A model generated the notes under the pieces. That model ran no database searches and was not told where the DNA came from. It saw only the letters and a program-made list of their open reading frames with translations. DNA of 64,000 nucleotides, taken from positions 248,001 to 312,000 of the forward strand of contig JAHRHY010000018.1 of NCBI GenBank assembly GCA_019671135.1. The letters run 5' to 3'. This DNA is from Linnemannia hyalina. Taxonomy: Eukaryota > Mortierellomycota > Mortierellomycetes > Mortierellales > Mortierellaceae. A program made the position numbers and the translations under genes. This document shows, in pieces, positions 12,401 through 24,500 of the stretch. Position 1 is the stretch's first letter, and the number at the start of each line of letters is the position of its first letter.

Positions 12401-13497
12401 AACAAAAGAGCAAAGTCGTGGGTTAGGTGCCTGCCTGTTGCTCCCTTGTTCCTGAAGAACAGCTACGTCAAAAATCCGAGAAGAATTCGCCCTCTGTCCT
12501 TTGCACTCTTGTTCCTGAACAATCGAATATGCCAAGAATCCGATAATCATGTCCTGTGTCGACTTACTGCAAGAATCTCTGTCTGAGTAAAGTCCTTTTG
12601 GCCAAACCAGGCGGCAGTGACTACCGCCAATCGCTGTCGAAGGACTCCAAAAATGGGCTACAAAAGGAGGGTCACGAATTGAAAGAAAAAAGCACACATG
12701 ATGAGTTACACAATGATCACTGTTGCTTTTCCCTTTGATTGTGCATATTCTTTGTGAGCTGCAGGTTCACGTTTAGATGAAAAGTAATAATACCTGAGTA
12801 GCAAGGACGACGATGGCCTTTTGGACAGAGCTGCGGGTGACATCATCTGTCTTGACCACAAGATCCTTTGTCAAGATTTGGCGATTGCAAGAGATGCCAA
12901 AGAGGGTTGAGGCAACATCCTTCCTGCTCTTGACGGGTGGCAGGTGGAAGTATGTAAAGTCTTCATCGCTTTGATGACTACCGTCTGTAATTTATCCAAT
13001 TTGAATCAATCCCATGCAGTCCATGCGTTCCAGGGGGCGAAGGATGAAGAAAGGAAAGAGGTAAAAGAGGGGGGGGTAAGGAAATAAATAGCAGAATAAG
13101 GTGAGTTGCGTAGCACTTTGTGTTAACGTTCTTGGCAATCGAACATGTGTACAACTTGCTAGCGAAGAACGAAGAGAAGGAGTACCTGGGAGGGCCAAGA
13201 AGGGCAAAAGACTCCATTCCTCAGGCACTTCTAGTCGAGTCAAGCAAGTCTGTTCAGCCTGGCCAGGGAATGGCGGGTAAGCGTACTCGACAATGGGGCC
13301 ATGCGCGTGGTGACTACATGATGTTTGAAGGACAAGGTACGAATGTCAGTGCGGTGAATGAAGTATGTATGCGGCATGGCATGGCATGGCATGGATGAAG
13401 CGAACTGTGCCAAGGGTTGAGTCGGAATGAGGCGCGGGAACACAAAGAAGAGCAGGACGTACAAGCCGACGACAATGATGTGAAGGATCACACCCAT
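9463..13497 (-). CDS. AVL9: AVL9-like late secretory pathway protein (DENN-related)
   Basis: Ten exons, complement of 9463-10832, 10946-11046, 11142-11316, 11419-12040, 12139-12218, 12319-12382, 12568-12657, 12794-12984, 13186-13313 and 13463-13497. All have GT-AG borders and agree in phase, giving 951 residues. The start MGVILHIIVVGF leads into HGPIVEYAYPPFP, then PEEWSLLPFLALP, then VIFFGYPVETLC and IFGEGSFFQPYLPLQQIDIL, the order seen in Avl9 proteins. The last exon (about 456 residues) is a disordered Ser/Thr/Pro tail with a short charged helix (QTKKKELLDAQREAEEQ). Avl9 acts in exocytic transport from the Golgi and belongs to the DENN-type traffic regulators. The ATG at 13497 is chosen because it fits the family N-terminus; an in-frame ATG exists further upstream. 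The 5' end faces a divergent small gene across about 380 bases. Confidence 0.85.
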
Positions 13498-13878
13498 CTG
13501 TGCAGTGACGAGTAGCGATGAGTTGTGAAAGAAGAAGAAGGGGAAGGTGGGTAGTTTATTGGCTGTGGAGGGGAGAGTGGCGGCGGCGATAGTAGACAAT
13601 TAAAAGGTAGAAAGGGAAGAAAAGGGTGCAATACAATAAATACATACCTATCCACCTGTGGTGGACACAAATAGCTCGAAATGAACGGGGTTCGTGCTCT
13701 CATTGGCTGAGGGTGCCACCCAACTCCACGTCCACTGTCCCTCGACACGAATTTCTTCCTCCTCTCTCCTTCAATCACCTTCTCGCTCTGAATCGCCACC
13801 AAACATCTCACACGTCCCCAATTGCAACAACAACGACGAAAGACCAAAGGAAGCAGGATCAGGATCACGATCACAGCC

Positions 13879-14247
13879 ATGTTCTTAGCCCAGGCAGCAA
13901 GAACTAACACCCACAGTCGCATGGCCCTCATCTCCAGCGTCAGATCCGCATTCCGCGTCGTAGGATCACCACGATCACTAACCCTCACCAGACTGCGGAC
14001 GACCCCTCAACCTCAGCCCCATTTCACACAAACTCGCCCTTTTCTCTCATGGCTACTCAACCCGAAGGAAGAACCCGTGATCCCCAAGAAGCTGACCCCA
14101 TTGAAGCTCGAGGACACCGGCAACCGTCTACTCTTCTGGGACTCAACTTATACCACCCCGCACATGAAACCCGAGTTCAATGGTAACATTGCCCACCGAC
14201 TGCGTTATTTCAGGAGAAAACAGCGAGCAAAGGAAGAGAGCAATTGA
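13879..14247 (+). CDS. Small basic protein, putative mitochondrial
   Basis: One frame of 122 residues from the ATG at 13879, or 108 from the ATG at 13921. The first about 50 residues are rich in Arg, Ser and Ala with no acidic residues (SAFRVVGSPRSLTLTRLR), which is what a mitochondrial presequence looks like. The remainder is polar, with a conserved-looking block LEDTGNRLLFWDSTYTTPHM and a basic C-terminus. I do not recognise the family; a mitochondrial ribosomal or assembly factor would fit the shape but nothing proves it. It is divergent from AVL9 and followed 47 bases later by the start of the RCC1-like gene, so the alternative that it is the 5' exon of that gene cannot be excluded. Confidence 0.5.
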   Translation: MFLAQAARTNTHSRMALISSVRSAFRVVGSPRSLTLTRLRTTPQPQPHFTQTRPFLSWLLNPKEEPVIPKKLTPLKLEDTGNRLLFWDSTYTTPHMKPEFNGNIAHRLRYFRRKQRAKEESN

Positions 14248-14294
14248 ACGACAGACTTACCCTCTCTCCTTTATTTTCTTGTTTTACTACTGTC

Positions 14295-16194
14295 ATGGTA
14301 CAGACCGCAACGTTTCATCTCTTAGTACAGGAGTAAGTTGACAGGACATGAGAGGAGCTATGACAGTAACGGAGACGACGCGATTTTGAAATGCGCAGGA
14401 ATCTAATGGATATTTTAACCACTCTCGAATCGATAGACTTCGCACAGCTGCGCCGTTGTCGACGGAAACCTTCATGTCTGGGGATCCAACTACTACAGTC
14501 AGGTACACTTAGGACGGCATTGATGTCTTGCGTGTCTCGTTCAGGATCTTTAAACCTATACGCGGACATTTCAACTTACAAATTTTTTTCATCATTCCGT
14601 CCCATTATAGGTTGGACTGACAACAGAGTCCTTTCATGATGACGACTCGGAGGAGATCACGGATGTGCACTTTGTCAACCAGCTGGCGAACGAAGAGATT
14701 GTTCAAGTCGCATCAGGTACACATAACCGCATCCAATCTTTCTTGCGGAACAAATTATCGAGCGAACGCCGCCCTTCTTGGAAACTAAATACATATCGCT
14801 CACCCACACCACCCATATTGTTTAGGCAACTTTCATAACTTGGCGCTATCAAAGACGGGAAAACTGTGGTCATGGGGCTCGGGTTGTCTTGGACGAGGGG
14901 ATGAGATCTACGATTCGCTTCCTCAACCCGTCGAGTTCTTCCATGCCCTTGGACGGAATATTAAACAGATCTTTGCAGCAGGGTAGGAACTCCGTTTCGG
15001 TTGGTGTACGATGTGATGTTAGTGGCACGGATCATCACATATTATTTACACCTTGCAAATTTTCTTTGTTTAGGAACTACTCGATGGCGCTGGTGACACC
15101 AAAGGACGGACACGACGATGAACTCTATATCTGGGGCTACATTCCATTTGGCGAAGAGAATGAGCATGGAGAGGTTAATCCTTTTATGAGAAAATGCCTC
15201 CGCCCTGTCCTCGTCACCTCTGTGCTCGGTTACCATATCTCTCATGTTGCCTGTAGTCCTTGGCATTTCACCCTTGCGGCCACGCCTGTACCGACCTCTA
15301 CTTCGACTTCAACGGATCAATCGACAACTACCAACGAGAAGCCATTGTTGATGACATTTGGACGGTACAGTGACGAGATGTCACTCGAGAAACCTTATAG
15401 TCCTTTGTTCTTGGACCTGCCGCCTGAGGATGAGTTTTATGACGTCAAACCATGGAGGATATTTCGGTCCGTCGCTCCTACCTCCGACCTCGTCATCAAG
15501 AAAATGGCCGCCTCTAAAGGTATAAATATATTAAAATATATTTACATTGTTTTCTCTACACCCACTTCTTCGTATCCGAATACTAACCTCAATCTAAACT
15601 CCCGTGTATGTAATAGGATGCGACATTGTGTTGATGGAAAACGGAAGTGTAGGGGTCAGCGACCACGAGGACCACGTTGCACGACTGATCCACCGGCCAT
15701 TGGACGACAAGATTCTCGATGTTGCCGGAGGTTCTTCAGAAGTGATTGCCATCTCGACTAAGGGACAGGTCCTCTCCTGGAGTGAACCTTCAGAAGGTGC
15801 CGAGGAGGATGAACCTGCTGTTGCTGTTGAGGACCCCCTCACAGTAGAACTCGCAAACGCCGAGATTGAGAATGTCAGGAGGAACACAAAGATTGGCAGT
15901 GGCTCAAAACAGCAGCAGCAACCATCTCCACTCAAATCATCATCACAACTGCCACCACAACCACTCAAGAGTGCCGGACTATCAGCACTGCACCCGCTTT
16001 TGGACTTTAACAAGGACGAACAAAAGGCCGAGACCGAAGTGTTGGCCTTCTTTGATTCCCAGCGTCGTGGACAGGAGCAGAAACAAAAGACGGTCCGTTT
16101 GGTTGAAGCTCTCTTTGATCCGTCGAGGTTGGTTGTTGAGAAGCCGGGCCTTTCTAAATGTGTTGCTCAGTATGATCGCTTCACTATCTGTTGA
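14295..16194 (+). CDS. RCC1-repeat protein, possibly mitochondrial FMP25/RCC1L type
   Basis: Six exons (14295-14332, 14448-14502, 14611-14716, 14826-14982, 15074-15519, 15617-16194) with GT-AG borders. All phases agree and the total is 459 residues. RCC1 blades are visible as VVDGNLHVWGSNYYSQ, then ASGNFHNLALSKTGKLWSWG, then AAGNYSMALV and ELYIWG, a beta-propeller pattern. A later blade reads VIAISTKGQVLSWSEP. The C-terminal part has a Gln/Pro-rich linker and a charged tail. RCC1 folds serve as exchange factors or scaffolds. The mitochondrial assignment is suggested only by repeat style and is weak. The first exon (12 codons) is the least certain, since it was chosen because ATG, donor and phase fit; an upstream 5' exon is possible. 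Confidence 0.65.
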
Positions 16195-16547
16195 GTCAAT
16201 GGAGAGAATAAAAAACGAAATGTATCTGTGCGTTATCGTCGTCTTAAAATGCTCTTTGCGACCCTGGACCTTTGGATCCTTCATCTTTTGAGACTCTGCA
16301 TAGCTTTCAGTTGTAGCACGACGTTTTTGCTCCATCACGAAAATTTGGAGGTTCTAAAGACCCCTCTTACTCATTGACCCACCTCTGTGTTCACTCACTT
16401 GGTTTTTTCACACCGTTTTAAACGGTATGATACAAGTGCACCCAGCACGTTTTTATTGCAAAAAAAAACTAATGAATAATACAACTGATGGTGACAGTGT
16501 GAACGGTCGTCGAAAGAAGGGGATGAAAAGAAAGAGAGTAAAGAAAC

Positions 16548-17090
16548 TTAAAGGAGCAAAAGAGCAGCGGCAGTGACAACAACGGCCGACACACAAGGAG
16601 CAACCAACGATCCAGCAGCACCGTTATCCTTGTGCTTCTCAGTCTGTTTATCACCCGCCACGATCTGTCCTCCATTACCAGCACCAGCCTGTGCCTGAAT
16701 CTTGAACTTTCCCAAGTAAATCGGCCTCTTCAACATAATCCTCAATGAATACTTCGCATTATGATTTTGCACCTCCGGAACAACCCAATACTCATTCCCC
16801 CTCTCCCTGCTCCCACAATCGATATGCGCGGCCGTCGCAACAAAGAAGGCGTTGTCGGGATTGTTGGCATTGACGAATTGGACTTCGACGGCGCGGGAGG
16901 AACCCGTCGAGACGGCGGCGGAGGACTTCTTGCAGGCCATTGTCCAGGAGAAGGTTGCGTTGTGGCCGGTGTTGTAAACTTCAGAGCCGTCGACGGGGTC
17001 GGTGAAGGCGGTGTGTTTGGGCATCTGTTGGGCGACTGAGGTGGTGGCGAGGATGGCCAGGAGGGTGATTGTTGATGTCTTGATGAACAT
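16548..17090 (-). CDS. KRE9/KNH-like secreted GPI-anchored protein
   Basis: A single-exon frame of 180 residues. Residues 1-20 are a clear signal peptide (MFIKTSTITLLAILATTSVA). The body begins with a FTDPVDGSEVYNTGHNATFSW block, the P-x-x-G-x-x-x-x-x-G-x-x-x-x-x-W pattern of the Kre9/KNH Ser-Thr-rich family, and has two cysteines. The last about 22 residues are hydrophobic after a small-residue stretch (NGAAGS), matching a GPI attachment signal. Family proteins are cell-wall or surface components connected with beta-1,6-glucan in yeasts; the precise role here is unknown. The next gene upstream is beyond a 1.9-kb gap containing no frame of note. A paralogue-like protein lies at 34367. Confidence 0.75.
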   Translation of the reverse strand: MFIKTSTITLLAILATTSVAQQMPKHTAFTDPVDGSEVYNTGHNATFSWTMACKKSSAAVSTGSSRAVEVQFVNANNPDNAFFVATAAHIDCGSRERGNEYWVVPEVQNHNAKYSLRIMLKRPIYLGKFKIQAQAGAGNGGQIVAGDKQTEKHKDNGAAGSLVAPCVSAVVVTAAALLLL

Positions 17091-19008
17091 TTTCGGCGGT
17101 TGTTGTTGTTGGTAGTGGCGAAGTGTGTGAAAACGAGGAAGGAGAAAAAAGAAGAAAAGAGAAAGAGAAGGCGGGTGAACAGCTTTTCATATCAGTAGAG
17201 CCTCCTCTCTATGAGAACATTTTTTCTATCTGAGGTAAGGCTGATGAAGAAACGAGAGAGAAGGATCATGTCATTTCTCAAGTGCCCAGTTGTCTTATCT
17301 CACACATCCCGTCTGGCTCCCAATAAAGGGTCAACTCTCGTAAGCCTCCCTCAGTCAGACAACAAGCCAGTTTCTGGGTTGCACAAGAAGTGAAGGGATA
17401 GTAGGAGATTCAAACAACGTTACACAGGGGGAGGAGGGATAATTCATCAACAGATATTAGATTACCGAGAGTAGTAAGAGGATGAGTCCTGGTCAATCGA
17501 ACTCTGGAGTACTGTATTGGCTCCAAAGAACCAGCTCTCACAAGAGCCAGGAATGATCGTCATGTTATTTTTGCCACCAAAAATGAATAATCATTGGCCG
17601 TTCATTACCCTTGGGAAAATTGAATCAGGAGGAATGAAAAACAAATGCAGTGAGATTCGAAGGAAACTCAGGCTCATCGGAGCATCAGCAACAGCCCGCT
17701 ATCGCTGTACTCTTACTTGACTAACGTCTTGTCCACTCACCCGCAAACACAATTCTTCATTCTCCTCACTCCTAATACAAGTCGTTGATGGAGAGAAACA
17801 AAGAAAAAGGAAACCCCGATCGGACTCCAGACAAGAAAAAATAGAAGGATCCTAGATAATCAGTCGGGCGGGGCCTTGACTGGTGTCTGACTTTGAGTGG
17901 ACAGCACACACACAGTATTTAGCTGTTGATGTTTTTGGGCACGGCTCACTGCTACCCACACCGTCTTGTCTAGTCAGCCATAATGCTGAAATGAGGCGGG
18001 AAAGGACATATTCCACAGTGCAGACCACGGACTAAGTCCTTCGCATCGCCTGACGTGGAAAGAGCAATCCAAAGGTTAGGCAAGCAGCGGAAGGCGGCAC
18101 GCGCACGCCTAGTTGCCAGAGATCGACTTTGCATTCTATTATGTCCCCCTTTCTCTGAAGAATGGCATCACGTTTCGACACTTGCTCGTTTACCTCTTTT
18201 TTCGTTTTTACCTTCGTTTTTGCCTTTGTTTTTCAACCATCGTGTGATGCCAATATATCACCTCCATCTCTTGATGGAGTACGAGCAACACTCTTGGGTC
18301 GTTTTAGAGTCAAGGATATGGATATATCACCCGTAATGTCCCTTGTCATATGGAGAATCCTTTGGTCCATGACTTAAATTTTCTCCCCGTCGTGATCATT
18401 GACTATTGTGCCTTTCAACCAAAATGAGTAAAAAAAATTAACCACTAATCCAGTTGCGAACGGGGTTTGCATGGACGTGGAACAAAAATGTTGTTCTGAA
18501 TAGCTGGCTAATTGAGGTTTAGTGGCCAAAACAAACATTTTATGTGAAATGCACAATAAAAATATTGTACCGCTGGATCGAATCGGTCGAGAACAATGAG
18601 AACAATCAGCTACGAATAAGGTTACCATATGCGACTGATAGACAGGAAGAGGACGCGTTTGATTGACAGGACGTGTTTGAGACAAGGGACATATCCGTCA
18701 CGCGAGTCATCATGGAAGAAGGCATCTTCACCAACCAACCAACGCCCACAAACAAGACCAACCCATTCCCACCACCTGCAACGAGTTCAGAACAAGGAAG
18801 AGAGAGAAGAAACGAACCAAGAGACGAGTGAAGGAGTACCAATGAGGAGAATGAGGAACGGATACTAGAGAACATGTCATTTAATAAAGAAAATGTATGA
18901 GCGAGGAAAATGATCATGGTTTGAAATCCGTAATGTTGTCAGACACAAAGAGAAAGACAAAACCTCCAATCGACCCTGAATTGATCGATCCCTTTCCATT
19001 TTCGTTCC
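17091..19008. other. Intergenic, no gene seen
   Basis: About 1.9 kb without a convincing coding frame on either strand. The left part is the CT-rich leader of the KRE9-like gene; the right part leads into the TIR element. Confidence 0.4.
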
Positions 19009-19817
19009 GCCGATTTTTCTAATTCGTAGGATCTCATTAGTAAATCGTACGAATTCCATTTTCACCGTTTTTGAATTGAAGTGTTTTTTTTTTTGGTTTT
19101 TTAAGAAGTTTATTGCGTCGTGGGACTACGAGCTGCATAAAACTAATACTCGTCAGCTTCGAGTCACCGCCAAATCAAAAGATGTAAAAATAAAATACTT
19201 TCCAAGAAAGCACACAAACTACATCTAAACTGGGAAAAACAGATAAACAGAGAACCGGAAAAAGGCAGGGCAAATAAAATACAGAGAAAATAGAGTACAA
19301 ATGTTAGGTAGGATGGTTGGTGTCGGTCGGGGGCGGCTCGGCCGGGGGAGGGGGTTGGCGTTCCTCGCTCTGGCGCTTCTTCTCTACCAGCTGAGCACGG
19401 GCTTGGGTGATCGCCAGGTCTACAGCAACAAGGACGATGCGGGGATTTTTGAATTGAAGTGTATTGCATCAAAATATTTTTCGGTTACATGATCTGCCGT
19501 TGCGCTCCATCCGGAAAAAGAGGATGGAACAGCGGGTGTCGCGACTTCCAGAAAGGAGGCTGATAGGCGCAACCATGCTACGGAGGAAGTCACCGAGGAA
19601 GCTGCCGAGGAAGCTGCCGAAGGGGGCCCTGAGGGAGGCCTGAGGGAGGCCTGAGGGAGTTGAAGATTACGGACTCGAGGATCTTTTTCGATCAGAGCGC
19701 AACGGCAGATCATGTGACCTAAAAATATTTTGATTCAATACACTTCAATTCAAAAACGGTGAAAATGGAATTCGTACGATTTACTAATGAGATCGTACGA
19801 ATTAAAAAAAAATCGGC
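19009..19817. mobile_element. Element with ~120-bp terminal inverted repeats (MITE-like), interrupted
   Basis: The right end (19695-19817) is the reverse complement of two left blocks, 19009-19084 and 19446-19507. They share the run that starts GCCGATTTTT and continues through TCTCATTAGTAAATCGTACG to the inner end GCCGTTGCGCTC, with only a few mismatches. The left repeat was split by a later insertion that duplicated 17 bp. Without it the element would be about 430 bp, with a core of about 190 bp containing short tandem units (CCGAGGAAGCTG twice; GAGGGAGGCCT twice). There is no transposase. A non-autonomous DNA transposon or MITE is the natural reading; the superfamily cannot be told because no clear outer target duplication was found. 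Confidence 0.7.
19085..19445 (-). mobile_element. Polyadenylated retroposon with 17-bp target-site duplication
   Basis: The 361-bp insert is flanked by perfect copies of TTTTTGAATTGAAGTGT at 19068-19084 and 19446-19462. It begins with a T-run on the plus strand, so on the minus strand it ends in a poly-A tail, preceded by an AATAAA signal at about 19113-19118. Minus-strand coding sequence at its 5' end encodes a short C-terminus (VDLAITQARAQLVEKKRQSE, then a Pro-rich end) and a stop. This is a 5'-truncated copy of a polyadenylated transcript inserted by LINE-type target-primed reverse transcription. The source transcript is not identified; it may be a transposon or a host mRNA. Confidence 0.75.
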
Positions 19818-19866
19818 TTCTTTTTCTTTCTACTTCTCTCCCTCATATGCTCTCCTTGAACCAATT

Positions 19867-20623
19867 CATATCAAAACCTGCATGTGATGCTGCCCACTCT
19901 GAACTCCATGCGGGCTCGTAAGCCCAACCTGTACCTAACATGCGTGTGCCGACGATACGAGCTCGAGAAGGAGGATAACGAACATGTCTGGAAATGTCCC
20001 TTGGCAGCCGAGACCACCACTGAAATCTAGAAGGAGGCCATGGGCGAGATTGACAAGTGGGGTGTGCAGGCGACAAACAGCTACAACGCAGCCAGGAAAC
20101 GGGAACACAAACGCGCGGTGGACAGGGTCGTCAGGTACCGAGGCCAGTACCCATACACTGGCGGCCCCTTTCGGATGTGGATCATGTACGAGGATTCTCC
20201 TCCATCGGTGGAGCTCGAGCCGTGCACAGCGGTAGTCCTGCTCCCAATCGCGACGAGAACCCGACGTGTAACGTGTCGGATATCCTCCGCGTCATTACTC
20301 CCACAAGCATGTTGACTGAATGGTCCGCGGTCTTCCGGACCCCAATGTCCATCGCCAAGGCGGAACTGCATAAGTTTGTTAGGAAGGAGGAGGTTGTGAA
20401 TGATGGAGAGGCTAGGAAGAATCCCCTTCATTTGTATCTAGTTTTATATTCTTCCGTTTAAGCCGTGAAGAGCATCGATAATTGTTGTGCAGAGCCAGGT
20501 TCTGGACCGGACTGCAACTGGTGGATGATGCGCTGAAAAGCTTGGTTTGTAGTCCCCTTTTACTTCCAAATGACTTCTCTATGCTGTTTGTCAGAGAAAT
20601 AAAATTGTGCACGAAAAAAGATA
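19867..20623 (+). mobile_element. 5'-truncated LINE copy with 14-bp target-site duplication
   Basis: The copy is flanked by perfect TCCTTGAACCAATT at 19853-19866 and 20624-20637 and ends in an A-rich tail after AAATAAAATTGTGCAC. A frame starting at 19908 encodes a Cys/His cluster of the type found at the C-terminus of LINE reverse transcriptases (CVCRR then NEHVWKCP). It is broken by one in-frame TAG at 20028-20030 (TGG to TAG is the likely change) and then continues with KEAMGEIDKWG. The 3' 250 bases are homologous to sequences in both arms of the palindrome at 40.6-40.9 and 42.5-42.8 kb, so this is a resident family. The copy lacks the endonuclease and the catalytic part of the reverse transcriptase. 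Confidence 0.8.
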
Positions 20624-20637
20624 TCCTTGAACCAATT

Positions 20638-21030
20638 AATCATAGACTTGGGAGGAAGGGAATTAGAGGCCAAGAGTAGAAGACGGCCCTCTTGGGCCCA
20701 ATCGGGATCTTCCAAGAAAAAAAGCACACGATTGACACACCGCATCCTATTGCTTGCTTGTTCTATACCGCCCGTTGGAATGGCGTTACACATCTCTTTC
20801 TTCACTCTGGCCAAAACTGCGGATTTTCCATGCAGGCATGTCAGAGTAGGTCCACGGTGCCAACACGTCCAACAATGTCTTAGTAATAACGTGGCGCTCT
20901 TCTTTTTTCCTTCGTTTGGTTTACTGCCAGAGGGTGAAGGTTGAAGGGCAATTAAGGGCGAACATGAGGATCCTCTGATAGCGTGTGCTTCGCAGTGACC
21001 ATCTGTTAACAGGGGGTAAGAGACAGACAT
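20638..21030 (-). pseudogene. Unrecognised minus-strand reading frame cut by the LINE insertion
   Basis: An open minus-strand frame with RVKKEMCNAI, then MRCVNRVLFFLEDPDW and PPKSMINWFK runs into the LINE target site. Removing the LINE and one duplicate would join it to a short ending (ESI and a stop) at about 19855. The Cys/His content recalls the C-terminal region of mobile-element proteins, but no family is recognised. Confidence 0.3.
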
Positions 21031-21542
21031 GCCGCGTACAGTACTTTATGGAAGGATTTGTCAGTCGTTCATTTCCAGCATATTTCTTCTTATGAAAAGT
21101 TTTTTTGATCGAATAAGCCATCACGGCGGCGAAGGAGTTCCTCTCTCTCTCTCTCTCTCTCTCTTGACAACCTTGACAGAAAAGCGGCATCCATTACTCC
21201 TCCAATCCGATCATGCCATCTCAGATTGGGATGTAATGAATTGCCGCTTGTCCGAGAAAGACAAATCCGTAATTCACTCGGTACGCAAGAGGATCTAGTC
21301 ATATCGCATCGCCAATTTCTTTTCCCTTCAGTTTCACCCCATGTGTTTGTCTAATTGATCGAAAGTGCCTTTTCATTGAGCGTATGGCTTGTCTGTTTAG
21401 GTTTTGGCGACTAACAAAATCAAACTGCGGGCAGGTCATTTCTTACCAATTCCTTTTCTTCACTTTACCCACAACGCACATATCAACAACAACTACTCCC
21501 ACTCCTTTCGTCAAAGGATAACTAAACAACAAATACACTCAC

Positions 21543-24500
21543 ATGAGCGTCAACCCTTCACCATGGAGCACTGAAACCACTACACGCTTTGTTGACACCC
21601 CCCTCGTCAACAACACCATTCTTACCAACAACATGAACACTTCCACTAAAGCAACAACCACGGGCGACCCTATCAAAGATTGGATCGACAACATGATGGC
21701 CGATGGCGAGTTCGCAATCTGCCTCGGTTTGCCAGCATTGACCCTCTTTGGCGGGTACTTGTACCGCTGCTGGTGGCTCCGGACTCATCGCCATCCTCAC
21801 CTCTATGGACGGACTACGTGGATCTATTGGCCGACGCAGGCCTTGCTTGCTGCTGGGTGTGCGTCGCTTTTGATGCTTTTGAGGACTCTTCTGAAGTCTC
21901 CTTATGACTCTAACGGCCTCTTGATGTCTGTCTGGGCTTTGCTTCTTCTTTCGGTAACCATTTAGCTTTTTTTTGTACATGTTTGTGTATTGTTACACTC
22001 AATACTTCATTACCACCTCTGAATGCATATCTTTTGACAGACCCCTAACAACACCCTTGTCCATGCTTTCATTTTGGGAATAGTTCACGGCGATCGAGTT
22101 GAACAAGAGGGAACACAAGTACGAGATCCGATCGTCAGACGCTCTCTTCGTCGCATATGTCACCACCCTCTTAACCAGCACCCTCTCCCTCTACATCCTC
22201 CACACCGACTCTTCACACAACAACGACAACGGAGCCTCCATCCGCTACCTCGGTGGATTCACCATCTCCTTCGCCCTAGCCTTTGTCGTCGAAGCGGCGC
22301 CCCGGTCCAACACCTCCGCCCAGATTGAGAGCAGGAAACGCGAGAACTTGTCCGCCTTTGATCAGGCCAACCTCTGCTCCCGAAGGGCCTTCCATTTCAT
22401 CCAGGATGTTGTCTCTGCGGGTGCCAAGCGAACACTGGTCGCTGAGGATATTGAGAATACCATCTCCAAGGGCCTCTTGACCCATGAGAGCTACGAGACT
22501 GTCTCTGTGGCCTGGGACCGAGAAGTTCAGAAAGCTAAGGCTGCTAACAGACAACCTTCATTGACGCGGGCAGGTCTGTGGGCGTATTGGCGTCGGATCA
22601 TAAGTTCTTGATCCTCCGTGTAGCCGCTGCGGCTATCGGATTCTACCCAACTGTCCTTTTTGGAGACTTGCTCCAGTTCTTTGTCGACTACCATGACGCC
22701 CCCAAGGAAGGACGCGAACCCACGATCGCCTACGGACTCACCATCGCCACGGGCATGCTCTCGGCATCCCTCGCATACTCGATCCTGATGGCCCAGAGTT
22801 TCCATGGTTTCTACGAGATGGGGAATCAACTGCGTGCGGGAACAGTGGCGATGATCTACCGCAAGTCGCTTCGTCTCTCCCCTCAGGCGCGCCAGAAATC
22901 GACCCTGGGCGAGATCACCAACCATATGGCGGTCGATGCCGAGAAATGGATCAATTGTGCGCTCTTCATGCCGTTCTTGATCCTGGTTCCCATTGAGCTG
23001 GTCATGGGTAGGTATTTGCTTTACAAGACTCTGGCGTGGTCGCTTTTGGAGGGTCTAGTGGTATTTGGTTTTATTACGCCGCTTCAGGGCAAGATGGCGG
23101 CGTTTATGAGCGAGTTCGAAGACGAGAAGTTGGAGAAGATGGATGCCCGTTTGAGGGTCATGACTGAGATCTTGTCCAACATCAAAATTGTCAAACTTTA
23201 CGGCTAGTAAGTTCTGTTCTTTCTACCGCTTTGCTCTTATTTTTTGTGTCTTTGTTGTTTTTATGCATGCATGCATCGAGAATGTTAACCAACATTTTAC
23301 ATACGATAATGAAATAGGGAGGACGCGTTCCACAAGAAGGTTGACGAAAAACGAGGCGAAGAACTCCACGCCGAAAAGATGCTCGCCACTATCCGATCCA
23401 TCCTCACAATCGTCTACTCCTCCGTCACCCTCCTCATGTCCCTCGCCACTTTCGGCGTTTACGCTACATACGGCGGGCCCGATTTTACACCCGGCAAGAT
23501 GACTTCTCAAGTCGTCTTTGTTGGAATCGCCCTTTTCGCAAGGTTGAACCAGCCCCTGGGGATGATTTCACATACGATCTCGCAGTCGATTTCGGTGATG
23601 GTTGGTACGAGGCGTATTGCTTTTTGGTGTTGGAGGAGATTGACTCTTCGATTGTTCAGCGGTTCAGTCGGCAGTCGTCTGGTTCTGACTCTGGCTCTGG
23701 CTCTCCTAAGAAGAGTCCTCGACCGGTGCGATCGATATCGAGAACGGAACTTTTGCATGGGAGCAGAAGGTTCTACCTGCCGCTGCCGCTGCCGCTTTAT
23801 CTGGTCTGGGCCCCTTACAGACGCTGAAGGAGAACGCCAACCGCTATTGTCAGGATCCAAGCCTTCGCCCTTCTCTTCGGCACCCGCAACACCCGGCCGC
23901 CCAACACTCGCCAACATCAACATCCAGATCTCCGAGGGACACCTCACCGCCGTCGTCGGCCGCATTGGACAGGGCAAATCTTCTCTCCTCAGTGCGCTCA
24001 TGGGCGAGATGTACAAGACGCAAGGCACTGTCAAGGTCTATGGCGATCTGGCCTACGTCCCCCAACAGCCCTGGATCCTCAACGCGACTGTCCAGGAGAA
24101 TATTACCTTCGTCAAGCAGCTCGACCAAGACCACTACGACCGGATCGTGTTTGCGTCCGGCCTGAAACCTGACCTCGATATGCTCCCAGCTGGTGACCAG
24201 ACCGAGATCGGAGAGCGCGGGATTAACCTGTCCGGCGGCCAGAAGCAACTCGTCTCGCTTGCGTGTGCGGCGTACCAGGATGCGGATATCTACCTCCTCG
24301 ACGACCCATTGAGTGCGGTAGATGCACATGTGGACCAGTACTTGTGGCAGCACCTGCTCGGACCTGAGGGACTGCTTAAGGATAAAACGCGCATTTTGGT
24401 GACACACGGGATCCATCAGCTTGAGGAAGTTGATCAGATTGTGGTGTTGAAGGATGGAATGGTCTCGGAGATAGGAGATTACCGGCATTTGAATCAGGAG

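Noticed and set aside
21140..21163. CT dinucleotide run upstream of the ABC gene as an element of interest
   Set aside because: An ordinary short microsatellite; similar CT tracts precede several genes in this window.
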